This document shows positions 1 to 8,895 of a DNA stretch of 64,000 nucleotides, in pieces. The translations under genes were made by a program, and so were the position numbers. This stretch comes from Bacterioplanoides sp965219715 (GTDB lineage: Bacteria; Pseudomonadota; Gammaproteobacteria; Pseudomonadales; Oceanobacteraceae). The notes under the pieces were generated by a model. That model was not told where the DNA came from, did no database searches, and saw only the letters and a program-made list of their open reading frames with translations. The DNA is taken from positions 3,720,001-3,784,000 of the forward strand of contig NZ_OZ244785.1 in NCBI RefSeq assembly GCF_965219715.1, written 5' to 3'. Within the stretch, counting starts at the first letter, position 1; the number at the start of each line of letters is the position of its first letter.

Positions 1-124
1 TTTTCTTAGGGTTGTCGGCAACTGCCAGAATAATGTGGTCGAACATACGCGCAGCACGTTCCACCAGATCGGTGTGACCATTGGTAATAGGATCAAAAGT
101 GCCAGGGTAAACGACGATATTCAT
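1..124 (-). CDS. coaD: Phosphopantetheine adenylyltransferase, N-terminal part
   Basis: The gene runs off the left edge, so only its first 41 codons are present, starting at the ATG whose complement is at 122-124. The visible N-terminus has the nucleotidyltransferase signature PGTFDPITNGH (residues about 6-16), the T/HxGH-type ATP-binding motif of CoaD. CoaD adenylates 4'-phosphopantetheine to dephospho-CoA, the penultimate step of coenzyme A synthesis in the cytosol. The identification rests on this short but very characteristic stretch. The rest of the gene cannot be judged. Confidence 0.9.
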   Translation of the reverse strand, partial: MNIVVYPGTFDPITNGHTDLVERAARMFDHIILAVADNPKK

Positions 125-320
125 AACGCTGCCTTGTTATCTGAAATCGCGCGCATAGTATCCAAAATCGGCCTTGCGCTCAATAAAGTGGTACTGCATT
201 GCTGTTTGGTTGCTGATCCAGATCAGACCACGGAGCTGTCAGTTTAGTTCTTTAGTGATGTCCAGCGCTATGACTGGCTTCTTCTACACTGATAGTCAGA
301 CAAATAAAAATGGACAGCCC

Positions 321-1580
321 ATGCCCAAGTTTCTGATCGTTGAAGACAGTAGCGTTATCCTTAAGATCCTCAAGCATATAGCCAAGCAGGAATTGCCATT
401 TGAAGTACTGTTCGCCAGCTCCATGGCACAGGCAAAGGCATTGTACCTTGAGCACAAAGACGAACTGGTTGCTGGTCTGATCGACCTGGCACTGCCGGAT
501 GCCCCCGATGGTCAGCTGGTGGACTACCTGTTAGAAGAAGGATTACCCGTTGTGGTGTTAACCGGCACCAGTGATGGCGACACCCGGGAAACCCTGCTGC
601 GCAAAGGCGTGGCTGACTACGTAATTAAGGAAACCCGCTTCTCCTATCAATACGCTATCCAGATGCTGCATCGCCTTTACAAGAACCGTCAGGTTGATGT
701 GCTGGTGGTGGAGGACTCACGCGCCTTTCGCAAATTTATTGTGCAATTACTGAATCTTCATCAATACCGGGTGCATGAAGCCGAAGATGGTCTGCAAGCG
801 TTGGAAATACTGCATCAGCAGGAAAGCATACAGTTGGTGATTACTGACTATCATATGCCTCAGTTGGATGGCTTTGAGTTGGTGCAAGCCATTCGTCAGC
901 AATTTGAGCGCCGTCATATCGCGGTGATTGGCCTGTCGGGACACGACGATCATTCGCTATCGGTGAAGTTCATCAAAAATGGGGCGAACGATTTCCTGCC
1001 CAAACCGTTTGAGCAGGAGGAGTTCTTTTGCCGGGTTACTAACAACGTTGAAGCATTGGAAAGTCTGCAGCGGCTTCAACATCAGGCGACCCGGGATTAT
1101 CTGACTGGCCTCTACAACCGTCGCTACTTTACCGAAGAAGCCGAACAGCAGTTGGCTAAGAGTGTTGCGGAAGAGCGGGTAGTCAGCCTGGCGATGCTCG
1201 ATATTGATTTCTTCAAGAAAATTAACGACGAATACGGTCACGCAGCTGGTGATATGGTGTTGCAGCAAATCGGTGAAACGTTGCAACAAGGGTTAGGACG
1301 TTTTCTGGTGGCCAGAACCGGCGGTGAAGAGTTCTCAATCTTGTTGCCGGGCCTGGATGCGGAGAAAGCCTACGGCCTGATGGATGGTTTGAGGCAGGGC
1401 ATTGCAGAGCGCATCTTTGATATTCCGGATGACTTTTTGCGCCTCAGCGTCAGTATTGGTGTGTGTACCTCGGTTGATGGCAGTGGCAGTCTTGATCAGA
1501 TGATTGCTGTAGCGGATGATAATCTGTATCGCGCGAAAGAGGCTGGGCGTAATCTGGTGGTCAGTGACGACGGTTCCTGA
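321..1580 (+). CDS. Diguanylate cyclase with two receiver domains (PleD-like layout)
   Basis: Two response-regulator receiver domains are followed by a GGDEF domain. REC1 covers about residues 1-120 with its acceptor Asp near 54 (LIDLALPD). REC2 covers about 125-245 with Asp near 176 (VITDYHMP). The GGDEF domain carries the active-site motif GGEEF near residue 334, so c-di-GMP synthesis from GTP is expected. The residues at the usual RxxD inhibitory-site positions are L and F, so product feedback inhibition looks absent. I chose the ATG at 321 because the receiver fold begins at once (MPKFLIVEDSS). An in-frame extension back to 174 adds about 49 residues without domain character. No membrane segment is seen. 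No partner kinase is adjacent, and an HD-GYP gene lies two genes downstream. Confidence 0.85.
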   Translation: MPKFLIVEDSSVILKILKHIAKQELPFEVLFASSMAQAKALYLEHKDELVAGLIDLALPDAPDGQLVDYLLEEGLPVVVLTGTSDGDTRETLLRKGVADYVIKETRFSYQYAIQMLHRLYKNRQVDVLVVEDSRAFRKFIVQLLNLHQYRVHEAEDGLQALEILHQQESIQLVITDYHMPQLDGFELVQAIRQQFERRHIAVIGLSGHDDHSLSVKFIKNGANDFLPKPFEQEEFFCRVTNNVEALESLQRLQHQATRDYLTGLYNRRYFTEEAEQQLAKSVAEERVVSLAMLDIDFFKKINDEYGHAAGDMVLQQIGETLQQGLGRFLVARTGGEEFSILLPGLDAEKAYGLMDGLRQGIAERIFDIPDDFLRLSVSIGVCTSVDGSGSLDQMIAVADDNLYRAKEAGRNLVVSDDGS

Positions 1581-1684
1581 TACAGCAACGTCCAGAGCGC
1601 TTACAATCCAATAACATATTGTAATGCATGATGTTTTTTCCTATTGTGTGGGCCCTCGCCGATGCCTTAACAGAGGTTTATTAA

Positions 1685-2029
1685 ATGTCAGAAGATACTA
1701 TATTCGGAAAAATCGCCCGTGGTGAGATGGACGCCAATATCGTTTACGAAGACGATATGTGTCTGGCATTCCGCGATTTATACCCTGCGGCACCGATGCA
1801 TATTCTGGTTATCCCGCGCAAACCGATTCCACGTTTGTGTGATGCGCAGGAAGAAGATAAAGCTCTGTTGGGCCATCTGATGCTGGCCGCTAACAAAGTG
1901 GCGGAGCAGGAAGGCTTAGGCGATAAGTTTCGTTTAGTGGTTAATAATGGCGCTGATGCCGGACAAAGTGTCTTTCATCTGCATTTACACGTCATCGGAG
2001 GACGTTCATTAAGCTGGCCACCAGGCTAG
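1685..2029 (+). CDS. hinT: HIT-family nucleotide hydrolase (HinT-like)
   Basis: A 114-residue single-domain protein of the histidine-triad family. The catalytic HxHxH block is seen as VFHLHLHVIGG near residues 97-107, and the N-terminus (TIFGKIARGE) matches the HinT/Hint branch, which hydrolyses adenosine 5'-monophosphoramidates such as AMP-lysine. The length is normal for the family. An AGAGG ribosome site precedes the ATG. It lies 16 bp upstream of the ModF-like gene on the same strand, so cotranscription is likely, but a shared function is not evident. Confidence 0.9.
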   Translation: MSEDTIFGKIARGEMDANIVYEDDMCLAFRDLYPAAPMHILVIPRKPIPRLCDAQEEDKALLGHLMLAANKVAEQEGLGDKFRLVVNNGADAGQSVFHLHLHVIGGRSLSWPPG

Positions 2030-2045
2030 TTACTGGTCCTTCTCC

Positions 2046-3485
2046 ATGTTGTTTTCTGAAATTCTTGCCCACCTGCATGACGGTCGACATCTCAGTTTCG
2101 ATCGTTGGCAGATTAAGCCCGGAGAGTTCTGGGCGATCACGGGTACCAATGGCAGCGGAAAAACCGCGTTATCCTGTCTGTTCGCGGATGAGCTGCGGCT
2201 CAGCCACGGTTCTGTTGAAAATCTTCCTGAGTCTGTTGCTTACGTTTCTCTCGAAGCTCAGGCGGCTCAGATTACTATCGAACGGAAACTCGATCAGAGT
2301 GATCTGAACGACACTCCTGACCAGGGGACTTTGGTCAGGGAGCTGCTGCAACCGTTGGATGCCGTCGAGCATTGGATTGATGTGTTGAATATCCGTCACC
2401 TGCTTGATCAGGGTTTTCGCTCTTTGTCGACTGGCGAAAGCCGCAAAGTATTGTGGATCAACAGTTTACGTCAGCAGCCGGATTTATTAATTCTCGACGA
2501 GCCCTTAGAAGGACTCGATAGCCAGAGTCGCGATGCTTTGTCGCAGGAGCTGGAAAAGCTCCAGGCACAAGGTCAGGCAATTATCTGGGTGGCTAACCGT
2601 TTGGATGAGCTGCCAGCGTGGATCAGCCATATGGTGTTTATGCACGATGGCAAGATGTTGTATCAGGGCGCCAAAGACGAGGTGCTGAATCAGCCGGAGC
2701 TGGCGGGCTTACTGCACTTTGATCGCGAGCTGCCAGACTTTCCGCCAGCTGTGCACGAATACAACCTGGAGCCAGGCGACCCTCTGGTCAGTATGCTGGA
2801 TGTATCGATTCGTTATGGCGATCGGCCTCTGTTTTCCGGACTGGACTGGCAGGTGCAACCCGGACGGCACTGGGCGGTACAGGGGCCAAATGGCTGCGGC
2901 AAAACCAGTTTATTGCAGCTGATTACCGGCGACAATCCGCAATGTTATCGCAACAACCTTAAGCTGTTTGGGATGCAGCGTGGCTCCGGTGAAACCATCT
3001 GGGATATTAAAAAACATATCGGTATTGTCTCTGCCTCGCTGCAGTGGGAATACCGAGCCAGCACCAATGTGCTGACAACTGTGATCTCCGGATTGTATGA
3101 CAGTATTGGCCTGTATCAGGCCAGTGGTGATGACGATAAGCAGTTGGCGATGCAATGGCTAGAGATCATTGGGCTGGCGGACAAAGCGAACCAGAGCTTG
3201 CAGCATTTATCATACGGTGAACAGCGTCTGGTATTGATTGCCCGGGCGTTGATCAAACAGCCGCCGCTACTGATTCTGGATGAACCTTGTCAGGGATTAG
3301 ATGATCCAAGTCGACATCTGGTATTGGCATTTATCCGCCATTTGGCACAACAGCAAAATATTACCCTGTTGTACGTAACTCATTTAGCCGATGAGATACC
3401 GCTGGAAATATCCAGCCGGTTGCAGTTTGCGCAAAGTGGCGGCAGTAGCCGCATTGATGTGTACGAACATCCGCTGAGCCAATAG
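2046..3485 (+). CDS. modF: ModF-like duplicated ABC ATPase
   Basis: A soluble protein of 479 residues with two ABC ATPase modules in tandem. The first Walker A is GTNGSGKT near residue 34 with signature LSTGESRK and Walker B LLILDEP. The second Walker A is GPNGCGKTS near residue 281 with signature LSYGEQR and Walker B LLILDEP. This layout and length (E. coli ModF is about 490 residues) fit the ModF/PhrA family, which is linked to molybdate uptake operons although its transport role is unclear. No modABC genes are nearby. Molybdenum supply would matter for the xanthine dehydrogenase at 24.6-28.6 kb, but a link is inference. Other duplicated soluble ABC proteins are possible. Confidence 0.7.
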   Translation: MLFSEILAHLHDGRHLSFDRWQIKPGEFWAITGTNGSGKTALSCLFADELRLSHGSVENLPESVAYVSLEAQAAQITIERKLDQSDLNDTPDQGTLVRELLQPLDAVEHWIDVLNIRHLLDQGFRSLSTGESRKVLWINSLRQQPDLLILDEPLEGLDSQSRDALSQELEKLQAQGQAIIWVANRLDELPAWISHMVFMHDGKMLYQGAKDEVLNQPELAGLLHFDRELPDFPPAVHEYNLEPGDPLVSMLDVSIRYGDRPLFSGLDWQVQPGRHWAVQGPNGCGKTSLLQLITGDNPQCYRNNLKLFGMQRGSGETIWDIKKHIGIVSASLQWEYRASTNVLTTVISGLYDSIGLYQASGDDDKQLAMQWLEIIGLADKANQSLQHLSYGEQRLVLIARALIKQPPLLILDEPCQGLDDPSRHLVLAFIRHLAQQQNITLLYVTHLADEIPLEISSRLQFAQSGGSSRIDVYEHPLSQ

Positions 3486-3521
3486 ATAGATAATAATAAC
3501 GATAATTGTGAAGGTATTAGA

Positions 3522-4808
3522 TTGATAGGTTCCATTACAACCACGCGTAATGGTCGCAAGTTTCAGGTCAATAAAAGACACACGCGCAAGCGCCTGGATG
3601 TGTCGGAATTAACGATAGGGATGCACATCATTGAGCTGGACCGGCCATGGATTGAGTCTCCCTTTTTGTTTCAGGGGTTTGTTCTGCAAACTGCTGAAGA
3701 CATTACGATGGTGCAGGATGCCTGTGAATTTGTATATGTCGATGTACTTGAAGAGGAATGGGTGAGCTATGAAGGTAATAAACCGGGCGAGCGCCGATTA
3801 AGTACTCAATACGTCGAAAAGCAGGATGTGGCACAACAACTGACTCAGGCGAACCGGACTTATCAGGCAACCAAACAACAAATTAAATATCTGTTAAACA
3901 CCGCCTATCTCGGTCAGGCAATGAGCATGGATGGCGCAAAAATCGCGGTGAAAGACTGCGTCGACCGGGTCCTGCATAATCCTAACGCCATTCTCTGGCT
4001 GACTCGTTTAAAACATCAGGATGAATACACGGCAGAGCATTCGGTTAATGTTTGCCTGCTGTCGATTGCACTCGGACGGGAGATGGATCTCGCGCCATAT
4101 GAGCTGGAAAATCTGGGTATCTGCGGTTTGATGCATGATATTGGCAAGATGAAGGTGCCGCCGGAAATTCTTAATAAGCCCTCCAGTCTGGATCCGGAAG
4201 AGTTCGAGGAAATGGCGCGTCATACCGTCTATGCCAGGCAGTTGTTGATGGGGCGTTCGGATATTTACCCGGGGGCGGTTGATGTCGCCTACAGTCACCA
4301 CGAACGGCTTGATGGCAAAGGTTATCCTCGCGGTGTGGACTCAACCAAACTGTCTATGTTTACCCGCATTGTGACGGTGGCGGATGCTTATGATGCGATG
4401 ACCAGTGACCGGTGTTATAAACAAGGTATGTCGTCGATCGATTCACTGAAAATTATCCACCGTAATATCGGTACACAGTTCGACGAAGAAATCGCCCGTA
4501 AATTTATTGCCATGATTGGGCTTTATCCACCCGGCTACCTGATCGAAATGACCAACGGTGAAGTGGGAATCATCCTGTCAGCCGACCCGGGTTACTCACT
4601 TAAGCCAAAAGCCATCATGGTGCTGGGTCCGGATAAAGAACCACAGCCGGAACGAATTATTAATCTGGCCAATGCTCCTCAGGATGCAAAAGGTGAGTTT
4701 TATAAACCGGCGGGTGTTTTCCGCAGTGGCTGCTTTGGTATTCACGTGAATGACTACATCAGCAAAGGCCTGCGTATCAAGGGCTTCGACTACGGTATTG
4801 ACCGCTAA
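3522..4808 (+). CDS. HD-GYP domain c-di-GMP phosphodiesterase
   Basis: 428 residues. The N-terminal third (from about residue 20, TRKRLDVSELTIGMHI) matches the DUF3391 region common in front of HD-GYP domains. The HD motif HDIGKMKVP is near residue 206 and the extended HHERLDGKGYPRG motif near 259, so hydrolysis of c-di-GMP to GMP is expected. The start is a TTG at 3522 with AAGG seven bases upstream; no ATG or GTG lies in a better place before the domain. With the diguanylate cyclase at 321-1580 it forms a loose synthesis/degradation pair on the same strand. Confidence 0.88.
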   Translation: MIGSITTTRNGRKFQVNKRHTRKRLDVSELTIGMHIIELDRPWIESPFLFQGFVLQTAEDITMVQDACEFVYVDVLEEEWVSYEGNKPGERRLSTQYVEKQDVAQQLTQANRTYQATKQQIKYLLNTAYLGQAMSMDGAKIAVKDCVDRVLHNPNAILWLTRLKHQDEYTAEHSVNVCLLSIALGREMDLAPYELENLGICGLMHDIGKMKVPPEILNKPSSLDPEEFEEMARHTVYARQLLMGRSDIYPGAVDVAYSHHERLDGKGYPRGVDSTKLSMFTRIVTVADAYDAMTSDRCYKQGMSSIDSLKIIHRNIGTQFDEEIARKFIAMIGLYPPGYLIEMTNGEVGIILSADPGYSLKPKAIMVLGPDKEPQPERIINLANAPQDAKGEFYKPAGVFRSGCFGIHVNDYISKGLRIKGFDYGIDR

Positions 4809-5021
4809 ACCAGGACAGACGCTGATATTCACCAGTAACTGCCTTGGTAAATAGTGCTCCTGTAAATAGTGCCTCGAATTTGGGGCTATTCTCTTCTGTG
4901 TATCTAACTCGTTAGACCTCTAATCGTTTTTCATCGGCGTTTGTTGATACGGCTGCCTTTGTCAGCTTATTTCCGATCCGACTGAGCACTATGTTGATAT
5001 TTAGAGTTCAATTGTTTAGTC

Positions 5022-5045
5022 TTGAATTTAAATGAATATTCAATC
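5022..5045. promoter_or_regulatory. Candidate BetI operator overlapping the betI leader
   Basis: An AT-rich inverted repeat, TTGAAT (5022-5027) and ATTCAA (5038-5043), with a perfect inner palindrome TGAATATTCA (5033-5042), sits just before the betI start. BetI repressors of proteobacteria bind dyads built on TTGAA/TTCAA half-sites in bet promoters, so autoregulation is plausible. The assignment rests on similarity of pattern only. Confidence 0.4.
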
Positions 5046-5051
5046 AAGCCT

Positions 5052-5678
5052 ATGAGTCGTACTAAACCTCAGAGCCAAAGGCGTGACGAACTGATTGAAG
5101 CCACACTAAAATCGATAGAGCTGTATGGATTGTCGGGAACGACGATAAAAACCATCAGTGGTATCGCCAATATTTCTGTGGGGCTGATCAACCACCATTT
5201 TGGCAGTAAGCAGATTCTGATTGAGTCTGCCGTCCGACACCTGCTCGAGCAATTGCAGCAGGGCTTGTTGGAAAACATTGATCGTATTGAATTAATGGAT
5301 TGTCCGCGACAGCAGGCGAAAAGCCGGTTGTATAAAATTGTGGAAACCAACTTTGCCAGTTTCCAGCAATCCTCTTCAGCAGCTTCTACATGGCTGTGTT
5401 TCTGGGCAGAAGCCGCTCATTCTCCTGAATTATCACGCTTGCAGCAGGTTAACAGCCGCCGTTTGCGCAGTAATTTATTGCACTCTTTCCGAAGTCTGAT
5501 TGCTGACAAAACCGCGGCGGTTGAAGCCGCAGAAATGACCGCTGCTATGATTGATGGCTTCTGGTTACGCAGCACACTCGATCCGCAACCAGAACAATCT
5601 TTCGTTGGCGCAGAGCGTTACTGTAAATCTTTTATTGATCAGCTGATCGCTCAGCATGATCAGGAAACAACTGAATGA
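5052..5678 (+). CDS. betI: Choline-responsive TetR repressor BetI
   Basis: A TetR-family regulator of about 208 residues with an N-terminal helix-turn-helix (GTTIKTISGIANISVGLINHHF pattern, residues about 30-50) and a C-terminal ligand domain with the conserved WLCFWAEA stretch seen in BetI. BetI represses the bet genes and is relieved by choline. I prefer the ATG at 5052 (MSRTKPQSQRRDELI) because it aligns with other BetI N-termini. A TTG at 5022 would add ten residues and lies in the candidate operator. The stop codon overlaps the start of betB by 4 bp, so translation is probably coupled. Confidence 0.9.
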   Translation: MSRTKPQSQRRDELIEATLKSIELYGLSGTTIKTISGIANISVGLINHHFGSKQILIESAVRHLLEQLQQGLLENIDRIELMDCPRQQAKSRLYKIVETNFASFQQSSSAASTWLCFWAEAAHSPELSRLQQVNSRRLRSNLLHSFRSLIADKTAAVEAAEMTAAMIDGFWLRSTLDPQPEQSFVGAERYCKSFIDQLIAQHDQETTE

Positions 5679-7129
5679 CACTGAAAAACTTTATCCATGG
5701 CCAGTACCTGAGTAACCAGAGTGGCGAAACATTTGATGTTGTGAATCCGGCAACGTCCGAGGTTATCTACCAGGTGGAAATTGCTGATGACTATATTCAG
5801 CAACAAGCGATCGACAGTGCGAAACAAGGTTTTGCCGAATGGTCGAAAATGACGGGCATGGAACGTAGCCGTATTCTCAATAAAGCCGTTGCCTTGTTAC
5901 GTGAGCGTAATGATGAACTGGCCAAGCTGGAAGTACTGGATACCGGTAAACCGTGGCAGGAAGCCAGCGTTGTTGACGTGGTTACCGGTGCCGATTCGAT
6001 TGAATTTTTTGCCGGACTGGCGCCTTCGATTGAGGGTAATCAGCAAGACCTCGGTGGTGATTTTTATTACACCCGTCGTGAACCGTTAGGCATTTGTGCC
6101 GGTATTGGCGCCTGGAATTACCCGCTGCAAATAGCCTGTTGGAAATCTGCTCCGGCATTGGCGTGTGGTAATGCCATGATTTTTAAACCATCCGAAGAAA
6201 CACCTATGGGTGCTGCCAAGCTGGCGGAAATTTTTATTGAAGCGGGTGTTCCGGCAGGCGTATTTAATGTCGTGCAGGGTGCGAGGGAAGTCGGTGAATG
6301 GCTGACCCACAGCCCGGATATTGAAAAAGTGTCTTTTACCGGCGAAGTAGGAACCGGTAAGCGTGTGATGGCGGCAGCGGCGAGTACGTTAAAAGAAGTG
6401 ACGATGGAGCTGGGTGGTAAGTCACCACTGATCGTCTTTAACGATGCCGATCTCGACGATGCAGTCAGTGCTGCGATGCTCGGGAATTTTTACACCCAGG
6501 GCGAAATCTGCACCAATGGTACCCGGGTATTTCTGCAATCCGGTATCAAAGACGCGTTTTTACAGAAGCTGAAACAACGCACTGAAGGCAATATTGTTGC
6601 GGGTGACCCGCTTGATCCTGCGGTAAATCTGGGAGCACTGATTTCCGCCAAACACTATCAGCTGGTGCTCGATTATATTGAGAAAGGCAAGTCTGAAGGA
6701 GCCACTTTATTGTGTGGTGGCAATGCACTGAAGCCTGCTTCTGCTCCGGATGGTTTTTTTGTTGAACCAACCGTATTTGTCGATTGCAGCGATGATATGA
6801 CCATCGTTAAAGAAGAAATCTTTGGCCCGGTGATGTCGGTTCTGGAGTTCGAATCCGAAGACGAAGTGATTCAGCGCGCCAACAATACCCATTACGGTTT
6901 GGCCGCAGGTGTGTTCAGTAATGATATTCGCCGCGCCCATCGGGTGATTCATCAGTTAGAAGCCGGTATTTGCTGGATTAATGCTTACGGTGCTTCACCA
7001 GCGGAAATGCCGGTGGGAGGCTACAAGCAATCGGGTATTGGGCGTGAAAACGGTTTAGCAACATTGAACCATTACACCCAGCTCAAAGCCGTGTATGTTG
7101 GTATGAATCCACTGGAAAGCCCGTTCTAA
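5675..7129 (+). CDS. betB: Betaine aldehyde dehydrogenase
   Basis: Oxidises betaine aldehyde to glycine betaine with NAD(P)+, the second step from choline. At 484 residues it is close to E. coli BetB (490). The aldehyde dehydrogenase catalytic pair is present: Glu near residue 245 in MELGGKSP and Cys near 279 in QGEICTNG. The glycine-rich NAD loop reads FTGEVGTGK near 222. The order betI-betB-betA with a 4 bp overlap and a 12 bp gap indicates one operon. Confidence 0.95.
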   Translation: MTLKNFIHGQYLSNQSGETFDVVNPATSEVIYQVEIADDYIQQQAIDSAKQGFAEWSKMTGMERSRILNKAVALLRERNDELAKLEVLDTGKPWQEASVVDVVTGADSIEFFAGLAPSIEGNQQDLGGDFYYTRREPLGICAGIGAWNYPLQIACWKSAPALACGNAMIFKPSEETPMGAAKLAEIFIEAGVPAGVFNVVQGAREVGEWLTHSPDIEKVSFTGEVGTGKRVMAAAASTLKEVTMELGGKSPLIVFNDADLDDAVSAAMLGNFYTQGEICTNGTRVFLQSGIKDAFLQKLKQRTEGNIVAGDPLDPAVNLGALISAKHYQLVLDYIEKGKSEGATLLCGGNALKPASAPDGFFVEPTVFVDCSDDMTIVKEEIFGPVMSVLEFESEDEVIQRANNTHYGLAAGVFSNDIRRAHRVIHQLEAGICWINAYGASPAEMPVGGYKQSGIGRENGLATLNHYTQLKAVYVGMNPLESPF

Positions 7130-7141
7130 GGAAGACACTGC

Positions 7142-8845
7142 ATGGAAAAGTACGATTTTATTATTGTCGGTGCGGGCTCCGCGGGCTGTGTTCTGGCCAA
7201 TCGTTTATCTGAAAACCCACAACATTCGGTGTTGCTGATCGAAACCGGTGGCAGCGATAAAAGTATCTTTATTCAGATGCCGACGGCGTTATCGATTCCG
7301 ATGAATACCGAAAAATATGCTTGGCAATATCACACTGTTGAAGAACCGTTTCTCGATCAGCGCGTCATGCACTGCCCACGAGGTAAAGTGTTGGGAGGCT
7401 CATCGTCGATTAATGGCATGGTGTATGTTCGTGGCCATGCGCGTGATTTTGACGAATGGCAACAGCACGGTGCCAAAGACTGGGATTACGCTCATTGTTT
7501 GCCGTATTTCAAAAAAGCCGATGACTGGGCGTTTGGGGAAAATGAGTATCGCGGTACTGATGGGCCTCTTGCAGTTAATAACGGCAATCAGATGAAAAAC
7601 CCGCTGTATAAAGCTTTTATCGAAGCCGGGCAACAAGCTGGTTACGACTTTACTGAAGACTATAACGCCAGGCAGCAGGAAGGTTTTGGCGCTATGCATA
7701 TGACGGTTAAAAACGGTGTACGCTGGTCGACGGCCAATGCCTATCTGCGCCCGGCGATGCAACGTAACAACCTGACTGTTATTACTCACGCTCAGGTGCA
7801 AAAAGTCATACTGGAGCAATCTGAGAGTGGACCAAAAGCGGTTGGGGTGGAATATAAGCGTAAAAACACTCTGGTGCAGGTCGGTGCAGAAAAAGAAGTG
7901 ATTCTCAGCGCCGGTTCCATTGGCTCGCCGCATATTCTGCAACTGTCCGGTATTGGTGATGCGGACGTATTAAGTCAGGCCGGAGTCGAACTGCAGCACG
8001 AGTTACCAGGAGTTGGTAAAAATCTGCAAGATCACCTGGAGTTTTATTTCCAGTTTAAGTGTAAGCAGCCGGTGACCCTGAATGGCAAACTCGACTTATG
8101 GAATAAGTTTTTAATTGGTTCTCGCTGGTTTTTCACCAAAACGGGTTTGGGCTCGACCAACCACTTTGAATCCTGCGGTTTTATACGTTCTAAGGCCGGG
8201 GTCGAATGGCCCGATCTGCAATACCACTTTTTGCCAGCTGCGATGCGTTATGACGGCCAGGCTGCCTTTGATGGCCACGGGTTTCAGGTGCACATTGGCC
8301 ATAACAAGCCTAAAAGTCGCGGGCATGTTCATATCCGCTCAGCTAATCCGGAAGACCATCCGGAAATTCTGTTTAATTATCTGCAGCACGAAGATGACAT
8401 TGAAGGCTTCCGTGATTGCGTAAAACGCACTCGGGAAATCATTGGCCAGGCGGCTTTTGATGAATATCGCGATAGCGAAATTCAGCCCGGAGAGCAGGTA
8501 CAAACTGACGAACAGATTGATGAGTTTGTGCGCGCAAATGTTGAAAGTGCGTATCACCCATCCTGTTCCTGTCGCATGGGCGAAGACGATTTGGCGGTGG
8601 TAAATTCAGAGACTCAGGTGCATGGCGTTGCCGGTTTACGGGTTGTCGATTCGTCGATTTTCCCAACCATTCCGAATGGTAATCTGAACTCACCAACCAT
8701 TATGACCGCAGAGCGTGCTGCAGACCTGATCAAGGCGGCACATGATCCGGATTATTCTGTTCTGCCAGCCAGTACGGCAGAAATCGGGATGGACCCTGAA
8801 TGGCAAACCAGACAGCGCTCCGGCAGTCCGCAGCGCCAGGTTTGA
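7142..8845 (+). CDS. betA: Choline dehydrogenase (GMC flavoprotein)
   Basis: FAD-dependent oxidation of choline to betaine aldehyde, normally membrane-associated and feeding the respiratory chain. The FAD dinucleotide loop is at the N-terminus (IIVGAGSAGCVLA, residues 6-18). GMC signature 1 is around GKVLGGSSSINGM near 82-94 and signature 2 is AGSIGSPHILQLSG near 258-271. The C-terminal catalytic His (YHPSCSCRMG, near 472) and Asn (NGNLNSPTIM) are present. The length of 567 residues is usual. An AGGAAG ribosome site precedes the ATG. Third gene of the bet operon. Confidence 0.94.
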   Translation: MEKYDFIIVGAGSAGCVLANRLSENPQHSVLLIETGGSDKSIFIQMPTALSIPMNTEKYAWQYHTVEEPFLDQRVMHCPRGKVLGGSSSINGMVYVRGHARDFDEWQQHGAKDWDYAHCLPYFKKADDWAFGENEYRGTDGPLAVNNGNQMKNPLYKAFIEAGQQAGYDFTEDYNARQQEGFGAMHMTVKNGVRWSTANAYLRPAMQRNNLTVITHAQVQKVILEQSESGPKAVGVEYKRKNTLVQVGAEKEVILSAGSIGSPHILQLSGIGDADVLSQAGVELQHELPGVGKNLQDHLEFYFQFKCKQPVTLNGKLDLWNKFLIGSRWFFTKTGLGSTNHFESCGFIRSKAGVEWPDLQYHFLPAAMRYDGQAAFDGHGFQVHIGHNKPKSRGHVHIRSANPEDHPEILFNYLQHEDDIEGFRDCVKRTREIIGQAAFDEYRDSEIQPGEQVQTDEQIDEFVRANVESAYHPSCSCRMGEDDLAVVNSETQVHGVAGLRVVDSSIFPTIPNGNLNSPTIMTAERAADLIKAAHDPDYSVLPASTAEIGMDPEWQTRQRSGSPQRQV

Positions 8846-8895
8846 TAATTTCACAATAACAACGACACAACATTAAAAATTAGGGAGAAGAAGGT

